From positions 1,240,001 to 1,304,000 of the forward strand of contig NZ_CP106951.1 of the NCBI RefSeq assembly GCF_030419005.1: 64,000 nucleotides of DNA, written 5' to 3'. Shown here piece by piece: positions 50,878-58,832 of this stretch. This stretch comes from Eleftheria terrae (lineage in GTDB: Bacteria; Pseudomonadota; Gammaproteobacteria; Burkholderiales; Burkholderiaceae_C). Both the position numbers and the translations under genes were made by a program. How positions within the stretch are numbered: position 1 is the first letter of the stretch; each line of letters starts with the position of its first letter. The notes under the pieces were generated by a model. The model was not told the origin of the DNA and did no database searches. It saw only the letters and a list, made by a program, of their open reading frames with translations.

Positions 50878-51537
50878 TCAGAACTCGAGCTTGCGCACCC
50901 CCTCGGGCGTGCCCAGCAGGCACACGCTGGCCTTGTTGCGAGCGAAGATGCCAACGGTGACGACACCGGGCCACTGGTTGATTTCGGCTTCCAACGCAGC
51001 CGGGTCGGTGATGGACAGGCCCTTCACGTCGAGGATCACGTTGCCGTTGTCGGTCACCACCCCTTCCCGAAGGCGCGGCTCGCCACCCAGGGCGCGCAAG
51101 CGCCGCTCGATCTGGCCGGCGGCCATCGGGATCACTTCGACCGGCAGCGCGAAGCCGCCCAGGGTGTCCACCAGCTTCGAGGCGTCGGCGATGCAGACGA
51201 ACCGCTCGGCGATGTCCGCCACGATCTTCTCGCGGGTAAGGGCCGCGCCGCCGCCCTTGATCATGTGGCCGCCGCGGTCGATCTCGTCGGCCCCGTCGAT
51301 GTACACCGGCACCGATTCGACGGTGTTCGGGTCGAGCACCTTGATGCCGAGCGCCTGCATGCGCTCGGTGCTCTTCTGCGAGCTGGAAACCGCGCCTGCA
51401 ATGCGGTCCTTGATCTTGGCCAGCTCGTCGATGAAGCAGTTCACCGTCGAGCCGGTGCCCACCCCCACCACGGTGCCGGGCACCACGTAATCGATCGCCG
51501 CGCGGCCCACCAGGGCCTTGAGTTCATCCTGGGTCAT
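50878..51537 (-). CDS. rpiA: Ribose-5-phosphate isomerase A
   Basis: Enzyme of 219 aa that interconverts ribose-5-phosphate and ribulose-5-phosphate in the pentose phosphate pathway. Family motifs are [16 protein letters not shown], the catalytic [21 protein letters not shown] and the C-terminal [19 protein letters not shown]. Length and start ([14 protein letters not shown]) match the family. It is divergent from pyrD with a 106-bp spacer, and convergent with the glutaredoxin-like gene. Confidence 0.96.
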   Translation of the reverse strand: MTQDELKALVGRAAIDYVVPGTVVGVGTGSTVNCFIDELAKIKDRIAGAVSSSQKSTERMQALGIKVLDPNTVESVPVYIDGADEIDRGGHMIKGGGAALTREKIVADIAERFVCIADASKLVDTLGGFALPVEVIPMAAGQIERRLRALGGEPRLREGVVTDNGNVILDVKGLSITDPAALEAEINQWPGVVTVGIFARNKASVCLLGTPEGVRKLEF

Positions 51538-51643
51538 GACTTGAAGGCGTGGACCGCCCCCGGTTTGAGACAATGGCCGGATTATCCCAAGACCGGCGCG
51601 CTGTTCACACCCGGACACATCCAGCGCCCTGCACTTCCTCGAC

Positions 51644-52681
51644 ATGGCCCTGCTCCCCTACGCCCTCGCCCGCCCTTTCCTGTTCGGACTCGACCCGGAA
51701 CATGCGCATGAAGTCACGCTCGGCACCCTGGCGCGCGTGCAACGCACGCCGCTCGCCTGCCTGTACGGCCAGCCGAGGGTGGATGACCCGGTGAGCGTGG
51801 CCGGGCTGCGGTTCCCCAACCGGGTTGGCCTGGCAGCCGGGCTGGACAAGAACGGCCGTTGCATCGACGGGCTGGCGGCCATGGGCTTCGGCTTCATCGA
51901 GGTCGGCACCGTGACGCCCAAGGCCCAGCCAGGCAACCCCAAGCCGCGCATGTTCCGCCTGCCGCAGGCCGACGCGCTGATCAACCGCCTGGGCTTCAAC
52001 AACGACGGGCTCGACGCCTTCATCGCCAACGTGCGGCAGGCGCGCTTCCGTGGCCAGGGCGGCATCCTGGGGCTCAACATCGGCAAGAACGCCGCCACCC
52101 CGATCGAACGGGCGGTGGACGACTACCTGCTCGGGCTGGAAGGCGTCTATCCGCATGCCGACTACGTCACGGTCAACATCTCCTCGCCCAACACCAAGAA
52201 CCTGCGAGCGCTGCAATCGGACGAGGCGCTCGACGGGCTGCTGGGCGCCATTGCAGAGCGCCGCGAGGCGCTGGCCGCGGCGCAGGGCCGGCGGGTGCCG
52301 GTGTTCGTGAAGATCGCACCCGACCTCGACGACGGCCAGGTCCAGGTGATCGCCCAGACCCTGCAGAAGAACCGCATCGATGGCGTGATCGCCACCAACA
52401 CCACCATCGCCCGCGACGCGGTCCAGCACCTGCCGCACGGCGGCGAAATCGGGGGGCTGAGTGGGCGGCCGGTGTTCGAGGCCAGCAACCGCGTGATCCG
52501 CCAGTTGCGTGCGGCCCTCGGGGCCGGCTATCCCATCATCGGCGTTGGCGGCGTGATGAGCGGCGACGATGCGCGTGCCAAGCTCTCCGCCGGCGCCGAC
52601 CTGGTGCAGATCTACACCGGCTTGATTTACCGCGGCCCGGCACTGGTGCGCGAGGCGGCGCTCGCCCTGCGGCGAGGTTGA
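51644..52681 (+). CDS. pyrD: Dihydroorotate dehydrogenase (quinone), class 2
   Basis: Membrane-associated FMN enzyme of 345 aa that oxidises dihydroorotate to orotate, passing electrons to ubiquinone. The class-2 N-terminal helix ([21 protein letters not shown]) is present. The barrel shows [30 protein letters not shown] and [14 protein letters not shown] with the catalytic Ser, and FMN phosphate-binding [12 protein letters not shown] near the end. It is convergent with the FAD oxidoreductase 58 bp downstream. Confidence 0.96.
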   Translation: MALLPYALARPFLFGLDPEHAHEVTLGTLARVQRTPLACLYGQPRVDDPVSVAGLRFPNRVGLAAGLDKNGRCIDGLAAMGFGFIEVGTVTPKAQPGNPKPRMFRLPQADALINRLGFNNDGLDAFIANVRQARFRGQGGILGLNIGKNAATPIERAVDDYLLGLEGVYPHADYVTVNISSPNTKNLRALQSDEALDGLLGAIAERREALAAAQGRRVPVFVKIAPDLDDGQVQVIAQTLQKNRIDGVIATNTTIARDAVQHLPHGGEIGGLSGRPVFEASNRVIRQLRAALGAGYPIIGVGGVMSGDDARAKLSAGADLVQIYTGLIYRGPALVREAALALRRG

Positions 52682-52739
52682 GGCGGCCAGCATGCCGGCC
52701 GGCGGCGTGATGCTGCCGGCGCGGCCGAACACCTGCAGG

Positions 52740-53861
52740 TCAGCCTGCGGCGAGCAGCTCGGCCACCGCATCGCCCAGCGCCAGTGAGGCCGTCAGGCCC
52801 GGCGACTCAATGCCGAAGAGGTTGACCAGGCCCGCCACGCCGTGCTCGGCCGGGCCCTGGATCAGGAAGTCACAGGCCGGCTCGCCGGGCGCCTGGATCT
52901 TGGGCCGGATACCGCTGTAGGCCGGCTGCAGCGCGCCGTCCGCCAGGGCCGGCCAGTAGCGGCGGATTTCAGCATAGAACCGCTCGGCCCGGCCGGGGTC
53001 GACCCGGTAGTCGAGCCGACCGTCGGCATCCGGCTGCACCCACTCCACGTCCGGCCCGAAGCGCGCCTGGCCGGCCAGGTCCAGCGTGAGGTGCACCCCG
53101 AGCCCGGCGGCTTCCGGCACCGGGTAGACCAGGTGCGAGAAAGGCGCCCGGCCACCCAGAGCGTAGTAGTTGCCCTTGGCAAAGTAGGCCTGCGGCACGG
53201 CGGAGGGCGGCAGCCCTTCGATGCGCCGCCCCAGGGCCGGCGCCCATAGCCCCGCGGCGTTGACCAGGCAGCGCGCGCCCAGCTCCATCGGCGCCTCGCC
53301 ACCCACTTCGAGCACCAGGCCGGGCCCGCCCGGCCGCACCCGCTGCACCGGCGAGGCCAGAGCCACTGCGCCGCCGGCAGCTTCGATGTCGCCGGACAGC
53401 GCCAACATCAGGCCATGGGTGTCCACGATGCCCGTGGAGGGTGACAACACGGCCGCCACGCAGGCAAGCGCCGGTTCCAGCTCGGCCGCCTCGGCGGCTG
53501 ACAGCAGCCGCAGGTCTTGCACCCCGTTGGCCGCTGCCTGCGCCATCAGGCGCTGCAGCTGCGGCCGCTGCGCCTCGGCACTCGCCACCACCAGCTTGCC
53601 GCAGCGACGGTGCTCCACGCCGCGCCGGGCGCAGTAGTCGTACAGCCTCGCCTTGCCTGCCACGCACAAGCGTGCCTTCCACGACCCTGCCGGGTAGTAG
53701 AGCCCGGCATGGATCACCTCGCTGTTGCGCGAGCTGGTGCCGGTGCCGATGGCGGTCTCGCTCTCCAGCACCACCGTCTCCAGACCCCGCTGCACCAGCG
53801 AGCGCGCCACCGCCAGGCCCACCACTCCGGCGCCGACCACCACTGCATCGACCTGATCCAT
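52740..53861 (-). CDS. FAD-dependent oxidoreductase (LhgO/DAO family)
   Basis: Flavoprotein of 373 aa with an N-terminal dinucleotide fold ([21 protein letters not shown]), [24 protein letters not shown], and a C-terminal [23 protein letters not shown]. This pattern matches the L-2-hydroxyglutarate oxidase/dehydrogenase branch of the DAO superfamily, in which the [11 protein letters not shown] segment is typical. The reaction is likely oxidation of an L-2-hydroxyacid. It starts 10 bp after the stop of the amidohydrolase gene, so the two are probably cotranscribed. Confidence 0.85.
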   Translation of the reverse strand: MDQVDAVVVGAGVVGLAVARSLVQRGLETVVLESETAIGTGTSSRNSEVIHAGLYYPAGSWKARLCVAGKARLYDYCARRGVEHRRCGKLVVASAEAQRPQLQRLMAQAAANGVQDLRLLSAAEAAELEPALACVAAVLSPSTGIVDTHGLMLALSGDIEAAGGAVALASPVQRVRPGGPGLVLEVGGEAPMELGARCLVNAAGLWAPALGRRIEGLPPSAVPQAYFAKGNYYALGGRAPFSHLVYPVPEAAGLGVHLTLDLAGQARFGPDVEWVQPDADGRLDYRVDPGRAERFYAEIRRYWPALADGALQPAYSGIRPKIQAPGEPACDFLIQGPAEHGVAGLVNLFGIESPGLTASLALGDAVAELLAAG

Positions 53862-53871
53862 CGCCGTCCCT

Positions 53872-54723
53872 TCAGCAGGCCCGCGGGTCGAGCCCGACCA
53901 GGCCCGCCACCAAGTCCTTCAACACCTGCTTCAAGCGGGCATGCCCAGGCAGGAGGGCCAGGCTCTGCTCGTCCATGTAGAGGCGGCGGTTGATCTCCAG
54001 CTGCACCGAATGGCGGCCATGCGCCGGGTCACCGTAGCGCCGCACCAGTTCGACGCCCTTGTAGGGATGGTTCACATCCACCGCATAGCCGCGGGCCCGC
54101 AGGAACTCGGCGATCCATCGGGTCAGCGCCGGGGCGGCGCTGGTGCCATCGCGATCGCCGACGACGAAGTCGGCATGCACCAGGCCCGGAAACTCGGTGG
54201 CATGGGAGGCGCTCACCGACGGCATCGAATGGCAGTTGATGTGGATGACGTAGCCGTGCGCGGCATGCGCCTGATCGATAGCCTGGGCGACGGCGGCATG
54301 GTAGGGGCGCCAGCAGCGCTCGATGCGCTGGCTGACCTCCGCCGCGCTCAGCTTGCGGTCGTAGATCGGCACGCCTTCGTCGGTCAGGCGCCAGACCAGG
54401 CCCTTGCCGAGACGCACCTTGGAGCCCGCCTCCACCGGGTGCGGCCAGGGCTCGTCCAGTAGCTCCGGGTCGAACTCGCTGAGCGCGCGGTTGGCATCCA
54501 GGTAGCTGCGCGGGAAATGCGCCTCGATCCAGGCCACGCCGAGCGCCGGCGCGAAGTCGTAGAGCTTCTCGACGTGGGTGTCTTCCGCCCGGCGCAGCAC
54601 CGTCAGGTCGCAGGCGGGGCGGAAATCGTCGGGATACCAGGTGCCGCTGTGCGGCGAATCGAGCACCACCGCGGTGGTGCCCGGCGAGCTGGAGACGTAT
54701 CGCATCCTGGCATTGTGGTGCAT
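53872..54723 (-). CDS. N-formylglutamate amidohydrolase family protein
   Basis: Hydrolase of about 283 aa in the HutG2/N-formylglutamate deformylase family. Motifs: [13 protein letters not shown] near the N-terminus, [14 protein letters not shown], a [13 protein letters not shown] block with metal-ligand His residues, and [32 protein letters not shown]. The known reaction is N-formyl-L-glutamate to glutamate plus formate, the last step of a histidine pathway; no other hut gene is visible, so another N-acyl substrate is possible. The start is uncertain (ATG 54723 or 54705); I prefer 54723 with GGTGAGG upstream. Confidence 0.8.
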   Translation of the reverse strand: MHHNARMRYVSSSPGTTAVVLDSPHSGTWYPDDFRPACDLTVLRRAEDTHVEKLYDFAPALGVAWIEAHFPRSYLDANRALSEFDPELLDEPWPHPVEAGSKVRLGKGLVWRLTDEGVPIYDRKLSAAEVSQRIERCWRPYHAAVAQAIDQAHAAHGYVIHINCHSMPSVSASHATEFPGLVHADFVVGDRDGTSAAPALTRWIAEFLRARGYAVDVNHPYKGVELVRRYGDPAHGRHSVQLEINRRLYMDEQSLALLPGHARLKQVLKDLVAGLVGLDPRAC

Positions 54724-54809
54724 TGCCTCACCATCGGCATGTGGCAAGCACGGATGGCGTCCACTGCACGGCCTCGGACGCCGGGTGCCGTCCGGCAGCC
54801 GCGCCGGCC

Positions 54810-55556
54810 TCAGGGCTGCGTCAGCGTCATCAGGATGTCGGCGTACCAGGCCGAGTTCAGGCCGAGTGCCTCGTCCTGCGCGAGGTCGCGGTCACCCATG
54901 TCCATGCGCGACGAATGAATGCCGAGCAGCGCCCACGGCAGCGGGTCGTCGCTGCTTCCGGATGCGGCCTTTCTCATCACCACGGGGGCACCGCTGGTGC
55001 CCCGGTGGGTCCGGGCGTCGGTGAGGAAATAGCCCTGCCCCTGGAAACGCACCCCGAACGAGGACGCGACGCAGGCCAGCCGCACCACCGGGAGGCGGTG
55101 CAGCGTGTCATGGAAGCCAAGGGGAAAGCCCACCACCAGCAGCGGCGTGCCCACCTCGATCGACGACAGCGTGCCCAGCAGGTGGGCCGGGGTGAAGCAA
55201 TGCAGGACGGCGTGCTGGGGCAAGGCACGCTGGTCCAGCTCGATGACGGCCACGTCCACCTCGCCACCGGTGTCCTGCGCCTGGCGCCAGATGCTCTGCC
55301 CGTCGCGATACAGGAGGATGGAGAAGGTGGTGACCTGCGTCAGGTCGACGGCGTCGGTGTGGAGGTCCAGTTCGAGCCGATCCGGATGGTGCCCGCTCTT
55401 GGCATCGGCCAGTACATGCCGGCTCGTGACCAGGTAGAGCCGGTCGTCACGCTTGAAGAAGAAGCCGCTCGCGCTGCTGCTGCTCTGCTGCCCCTGGAAG
55501 GTCGCCACCCGCACCGACGTGAGCAGGATCGTCTCGACGGTGCGGCGCACGCTCAT
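54810..55556 (-). CDS. Cytosolic trypsin-like serine protease
   Basis: S1/trypsin-like peptidase of 248 aa with a complete triad: His47 (VTSRHVLAD), Asp101 (GEVDVAVIELD) and Ser188 (HRGTSGAPVV). There is no signal peptide or transmembrane helix and no PDZ domain, unlike DegP-type proteases, so it should act in the cytoplasm. It overlaps the preceding 88-aa gene by four bases (ATGA), and a 74-aa gene lies just before that. Solitary cytosolic trypsin-like proteases with small partner genes are known from predicted conflict or effector systems; that role here is inference. Confidence 0.8.
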   Translation of the reverse strand: MSVRRTVETILLTSVRVATFQGQQSSSSASGFFFKRDDRLYLVTSRHVLADAKSGHHPDRLELDLHTDAVDLTQVTTFSILLYRDGQSIWRQAQDTGGEVDVAVIELDQRALPQHAVLHCFTPAHLLGTLSSIEVGTPLLVVGFPLGFHDTLHRLPVVRLACVASSFGVRFQGQGYFLTDARTHRGTSGAPVVMRKAASGSSDDPLPWALLGIHSSRMDMGDRDLAQDEALGLNSAWYADILMTLTQP

Positions 55557-55819
55557 TGCCGGTCGGCTCCGGCTTGGTCATCGATGATGGCCAGGGTGCG
55601 CCGGACGTCGCGCTCGAAGGCGGCGATGGTGTGCTCGGAGATGGGCGCATGCAGCATGACCGTCCTCGCCACCTCGGTGTGGGCGTCGAAGGCCAGGCCG
55701 AGTTCACAGCGCATCTGTGCCGGCAGCACTTGTGCGAGTGCCGACGCGAACGCCTGCAGCGCCAACAGGCTGCCCTTGAGTTCGCAGATGCGTTCGGTCG
55801 CCTCCCCGAGGTTGTTCAT
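55553..55819 (-). CDS. Small protein coupled to trypsin-like protease
   Basis: Helical protein of 88 aa, function not recognised. The first half (EATERICELKGSLLALQAFASALAQVLP) is an amphipathic helix-forming stretch; the second half is charged. Two ATG codons (55822 and 55819) follow GGAGG; the second has better spacing. Its TGA overlaps the protease ATG, so the two proteins are likely made in fixed ratio. A partner, adaptor or inhibitor role for the protease is a reasonable guess only. Confidence 0.65.
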   Translation of the reverse strand: MNNLGEATERICELKGSLLALQAFASALAQVLPAQMRCELGLAFDAHTEVARTVMLHAPISEHTIAAFERDVRRTLAIIDDQAGADRQ

Positions 55820-55871
55820 CATCGCCCTCCACAGCGGGCTTCGACGAGCCGGCCCCCGGCCCTGGGAAGGG

Positions 55872-56096
55872 TCATGCGAGGCGAGCCGTGAGCTGCCTGC
55901 ACATGTTCTCGCCGACAGTGGTGAGCTTGAGCCCGCCACCGCACCACTCGAGCCATTTGAGCGCCACATAGTCTTCGAGATAGCCTTCCGGCACATCGGC
56001 AGCCCGGCGACGCTTGAGCATGTCGACGGCCGAGAGCAGGCCATCGCGCAACTCTTCCCGGCGCAAGGGCGGGGTCAGAGACAGGGGTCTACGCAT
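55872..56096 (-). CDS. Small protein, first gene of protease cassette
   Basis: Protein of 74 aa, function not recognised. It has an N-terminal basic segment, a helical middle (REELRDGLLSAVDMLKRRRAADVPEGYLEDYVALKWLEW) and a C-terminal LTTVGENMCRQL that resembles a short winged-helix end. The DNA- or protein-binding role is therefore open. I choose ATG 56096 with AAGGA upstream; an in-frame ATG at 56111 would add five residues. It is 52 bp ahead of the 88-aa gene on the same strand. Confidence 0.6.
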   Translation of the reverse strand: MRRPLSLTPPLRREELRDGLLSAVDMLKRRRAADVPEGYLEDYVALKWLEWCGGGLKLTTVGENMCRQLTARLA

Positions 56097-56111
56097 GATG
56101 TGTTCCTTCAT

Positions 56112-56608
56112 GGGCCCACCATACCACCTGCTGCTGCCGAGAATGTCCCCTTGCTGGAGGGTTGCCCCCCGGCCCGCCACACGACGCCCTGGCCCGCACC
56201 TTTCCGGCCCTGCGCATCCGAAGCGCCGGCTGGCCGGGCACATCGAGGCTGCGCGCGGTGCGCCGGCCTGCGACCAAGCCGGCGCGTGGGCATCACCAAG
56301 CACCGCGGGCCCGGCCGCCCGGTGGGCGGCACGCCTGGAAAAATAAAAGGCTTTCCAAATGCAGGGCCGAGTGTTAGGGTCGGCCTGCTCTTCCCGCAGT
56401 TCGCCCCCGGCGACGCAAAGGGCATGCCCCGCTGGCCCTGCATTGCACTGCGCATGCTGCGCCGCGCCCGGGCCGTCAATCGGCGGCCCCTCTCCAACCC
56501 AGGCCGCCCCTCCTTCGGTCTCGGATCGCGTCCCTTTCCGGGCCGATCAGGCAGCGACCCCGCCAGGCGCTGCGGCCCTACCTCCAACACCGTGCAAAGG
56601 CTTCGCCC
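56112..56608. other. Intergenic region upstream of fasciclin gene
   Basis: About 500 bp with no supported gene. It contains an A+T-rich patch with the inverted repeat TGGAAA (56336-56341) / TTTCCA (56352-56357), spacer 10 bp, the most promoter-like spot. Several open frames here have a composition typical of noncoding G+C-rich DNA. Confidence 0.45.
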
Positions 56609-57181
56609 GTGGTGTTGCCAGCTCTCACCGAGGGCTCCTTTCAGAGAAAACATTTGTCGTCCTCCCTGTTCTTCCCGTCACGGGACAAAACGCTGCCGCC
56701 GATCGCCGCAGCCACCGATGATTCCGCCAGCGACCTGCTGGCGCACGTGCGGCGCAGTCATCTCCTGCAGCTGTTTGCCGCACTGCTACAGCCCACCCAA
56801 CTGGCAGCCACCTTGGCCAGCCCCGGCCCGTTCACCTTGTTCGCCCCCTGCAATGCGGCATTCGCCGCACTGCCGCGCGAGTTCCTGCGCGCGATGATGG
56901 CCGACCCGAGGATGGCCGCGGCCATCCTCTCGCACCATGTGAGCCCGGATGTGCTGCAGGCGGGGGATCTCGGCCGCTGCCGGGTGCGCACACTGCGCGG
57001 CGACCGCGTCTGCACCTTCGCCGAAAGCAGCGGCCCTCGCTATGGGGCCGGGCGCATCACGGCACCCAGCGTCAACGCCCGCAACGGGGTGCTCCACATT
57101 CTTTCGGAAGTGATCATTCCCGAGGGACTCGGCCTGCATCGGCGATCAGCCGGGAAGCCAGCCGCCGTGGCACATGCGTGA
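56609..57181 (+). CDS. Fasciclin (FAS1) domain protein
   Basis: Single FAS1 domain protein, up to 190 aa. The H1 box FTLFAPCNAAFAALP and the H2-like VLHILSEVIIPEG bracket the fold, with ILSHHVSPDVLQAGDL between. No ATG precedes the domain: the candidates are GTG 56609 and TTG 56654, neither with a strong ribosome site. No typical signal peptide is visible, although bacterial FAS1 proteins are usually exported adhesins. A Cys replaces the usual Thr after FAP in the H1 box. The start and localisation are uncertain; the domain itself is clear. Confidence 0.72.
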   Translation: MVLPALTEGSFQRKHLSSSLFFPSRDKTLPPIAAATDDSASDLLAHVRRSHLLQLFAALLQPTQLAATLASPGPFTLFAPCNAAFAALPREFLRAMMADPRMAAAILSHHVSPDVLQAGDLGRCRVRTLRGDRVCTFAESSGPRYGAGRITAPSVNARNGVLHILSEVIIPEGLGLHRRSAGKPAAVAHA

Positions 57182-57187
57182 TCACAG

Positions 57188-57216
57188 GCGAGAGGCCATG
57201 CGGGCCGGCCTCTCGC
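57188..57216. terminator. Hairpin between convergent fasciclin and epimerase genes
   Basis: GCGAGAGGCC (57188-57197) pairs perfectly with GGCCTCTCGC (57207-57216) across a 9-base loop, 6 bp after the fasciclin stop. No T-tract. Confidence 0.55.
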
Positions 57217-57264
57217 GCCGGCGAGCCGCCGGCGCTGGTGGCGCCACTGCCATGCAGGGCGAGG

Positions 57265-58299
57265 CTAGGCCGTCTGCGGCACCCGCTGGATGTACTCGCC
57301 GACCGAGATCTCCAGCCCCTGCGTGAGCGAGTAGGCCGGCTGGTAGCCCAGCACACGGCGCGCCTTGGAGATGTCGGCCAGGGCATGTCGCAGTTGCACC
57401 GCCTCGGCTTCCTCGTATTGCGGCGTGGTGATGCGCAGGCCCGCATGCTCGCGCCCCAAGGCCTGGGCGATCAGGGCGTGCAGCTGGTTCAAGGTGGTGC
57501 GCTCGCCGGCTGCGATGTTGAAGACCTGGTTGATCACCTCGGGGTGCTCGGACAAGGCCGCCTGCAGCGTGCCCTGGACGATGTTGCCGATGTAGCAGAA
57601 GTCGCGCGAGGATTCGCCGTCGCCTTCGATCACGCAACGGCGGCCCAGCCACATGTCGCGGGTCCAGCGCGGGATCAGGCGGGCGCAGCTGCCGTCGGCA
57701 TGCTCGCCCTGGCGCGGGCCGAACACCTCGAAGTAGCGCAGCCCCACGGTCTCGATGCCATAGCAGCGCGAGAACACGTCGGCATACAGCTCGTTGACGT
57801 ACTTGCTCACCGCCGCCGGCGTCTGCAGTCGGCCCATGCGCTCCTCGGTGGCTGGCACCGCGGCCGCATCACCATAAGCGGTGCTCGACGCGGCATAGAC
57901 GAAGCGACGCACATCGCAGGCACAGGCTGCCGTCAGCAGGTTGACGAAGGATGTCGCATTGGCGCGGTGAGCCCCGAGCGGATCGCGGATGGACCAGGGT
58001 GCGGCGTCGATGCCGGCCTGATGCAGCACCACTTCGACGCCGGTGCACAGCTCGTGGCAGATGTCAGGATCGGCCAAGTCGGCCTGCACGAAGCGATGCA
58101 GCGACCAGGCCGCCTCGCCCACCGCCTGCCGCACGCTGTTCAGCGTGGCGCGGCTGCCGGTGGAGAAGTTGTCGATGCTGGTGACGCGCTGGCCCGCGCG
58201 CAGCAAGGCCTCCAGCAGGTGTGAACCAATGAAGCCGGCACTGCCGGTGAGCAGCCAATGGCGCTGCCCCTGCGCCAGCCGGCCACGCACACTACGCAT
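57265..58299 (-). CDS. WbpP/TviC-like NAD-dependent epimerase lacking catalytic Tyr
   Basis: Extended SDR of 344 aa closely resembling UDP-GlcNAc 4-epimerases WbpP/TviC. It has an NAD fold (LLTGSAGFIGSHLLEALL), ASSTAYGD, SKYVNELYADVFSRCYG, LRYFEVFGPRQGEHADG, and EGDGESSRDFCYIGNIVQ. The catalytic motif normally reads P-Y-A-V-T/S-K; here it is P-A-A-V-S-K, with Ala162 in place of the Tyr, although Lys166 and Ser/Thr138-140 remain. The codon is GCG, so several bases differ from Tyr. Either an inactive or repurposed enzyme results. It is separated by 533 bp from the divergent megasynthase gene and may belong to that cluster. Confidence 0.85.
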   Translation of the reverse strand: MRSVRGRLAQGQRHWLLTGSAGFIGSHLLEALLRAGQRVTSIDNFSTGSRATLNSVRQAVGEAAWSLHRFVQADLADPDICHELCTGVEVVLHQAGIDAAPWSIRDPLGAHRANATSFVNLLTAACACDVRRFVYAASSTAYGDAAAVPATEERMGRLQTPAAVSKYVNELYADVFSRCYGIETVGLRYFEVFGPRQGEHADGSCARLIPRWTRDMWLGRRCVIEGDGESSRDFCYIGNIVQGTLQAALSEHPEVINQVFNIAAGERTTLNQLHALIAQALGREHAGLRITTPQYEEAEAVQLRHALADISKARRVLGYQPAYSLTQGLEISVGEYIQRVPQTA

Positions 58300-58832
58300 C
58301 ACCACCCCCAGCACCGGACAGGCTCCGGCAGGCGCAGCCTGGCCGCGCCAATGCGGCCGGGCGACGGCCCAGCCACGGCAAAGGCAGCCGTGCGCGCTGC
58401 AGTAAATAACAGGCGAAGTGGTCCAAGATGTCGGGGGAATGAAACGCCGGAGCGAGGCCGCAACGACAGCACCGCAGCAGAGGCAAGCAGAACAGGGCCC
58501 CGGCAGAAGCGGCAGTGGCTGACGAGTATCGGCAATGTGCACAGGCCCAGCACTCACCTATTTGAGGGGGCGCCGCATCAGGCGCTGAAAGCCCTGCGTC
58601 AGCCCAGCACCCATGCGCTTCCCGGCGCTCCGGGGTGGCGGGGCGGTGGCCAGGAGGAGTACCGACTCACTCATTCAGGGGGCCCCCTGAGGGAAACCCC
58701 GCACCCATAATCCCGCGACATCCTCCGCCCCACCCCTTTCAGGCTGGTGGGGCGGCACGACTTTTGGCGCCGCGGCAAGCCCCGGCGCGCCAGCCTGCGG
58801 GCTGAACCTGCATGCGATGGAGAAGCACCACA
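58300..58832. other. Divergent intergenic region upstream of megasynthase
   Basis: 533 bp with no convincing gene. It carries the 16-bp palindrome at 58675-58690 and a -10-like CATAAT at 58706-58711 without a clear -35. An open frame on the plus strand (58258-58710) has low-complexity composition and was not called. Confidence 0.5.
58675..58690. promoter_or_regulatory. 16-bp perfect palindrome before NRPS-PKS
   Basis: TCAGGGGGCCCCCTGA is perfectly self-complementary, 143 bp upstream of the megasynthase ATG and 16 bp before a CATAAT element. It is a candidate operator for a cluster regulator not present in the window. Confidence 0.45.

Noticed and set aside
57265..58299. Tyr-to-Ala change in the epimerase as a sequencing error
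   Set aside because: The codon is GCG; at least two, more likely three, bases differ from a Tyr codon, and the flanking frame is intact.
58258..58710. 150-aa open frame upstream of the megasynthase
   Set aside because: Low-complexity, Pro/Arg/His-rich translation with no ribosome site; it overlaps the epimerase 5' end and the palindrome.
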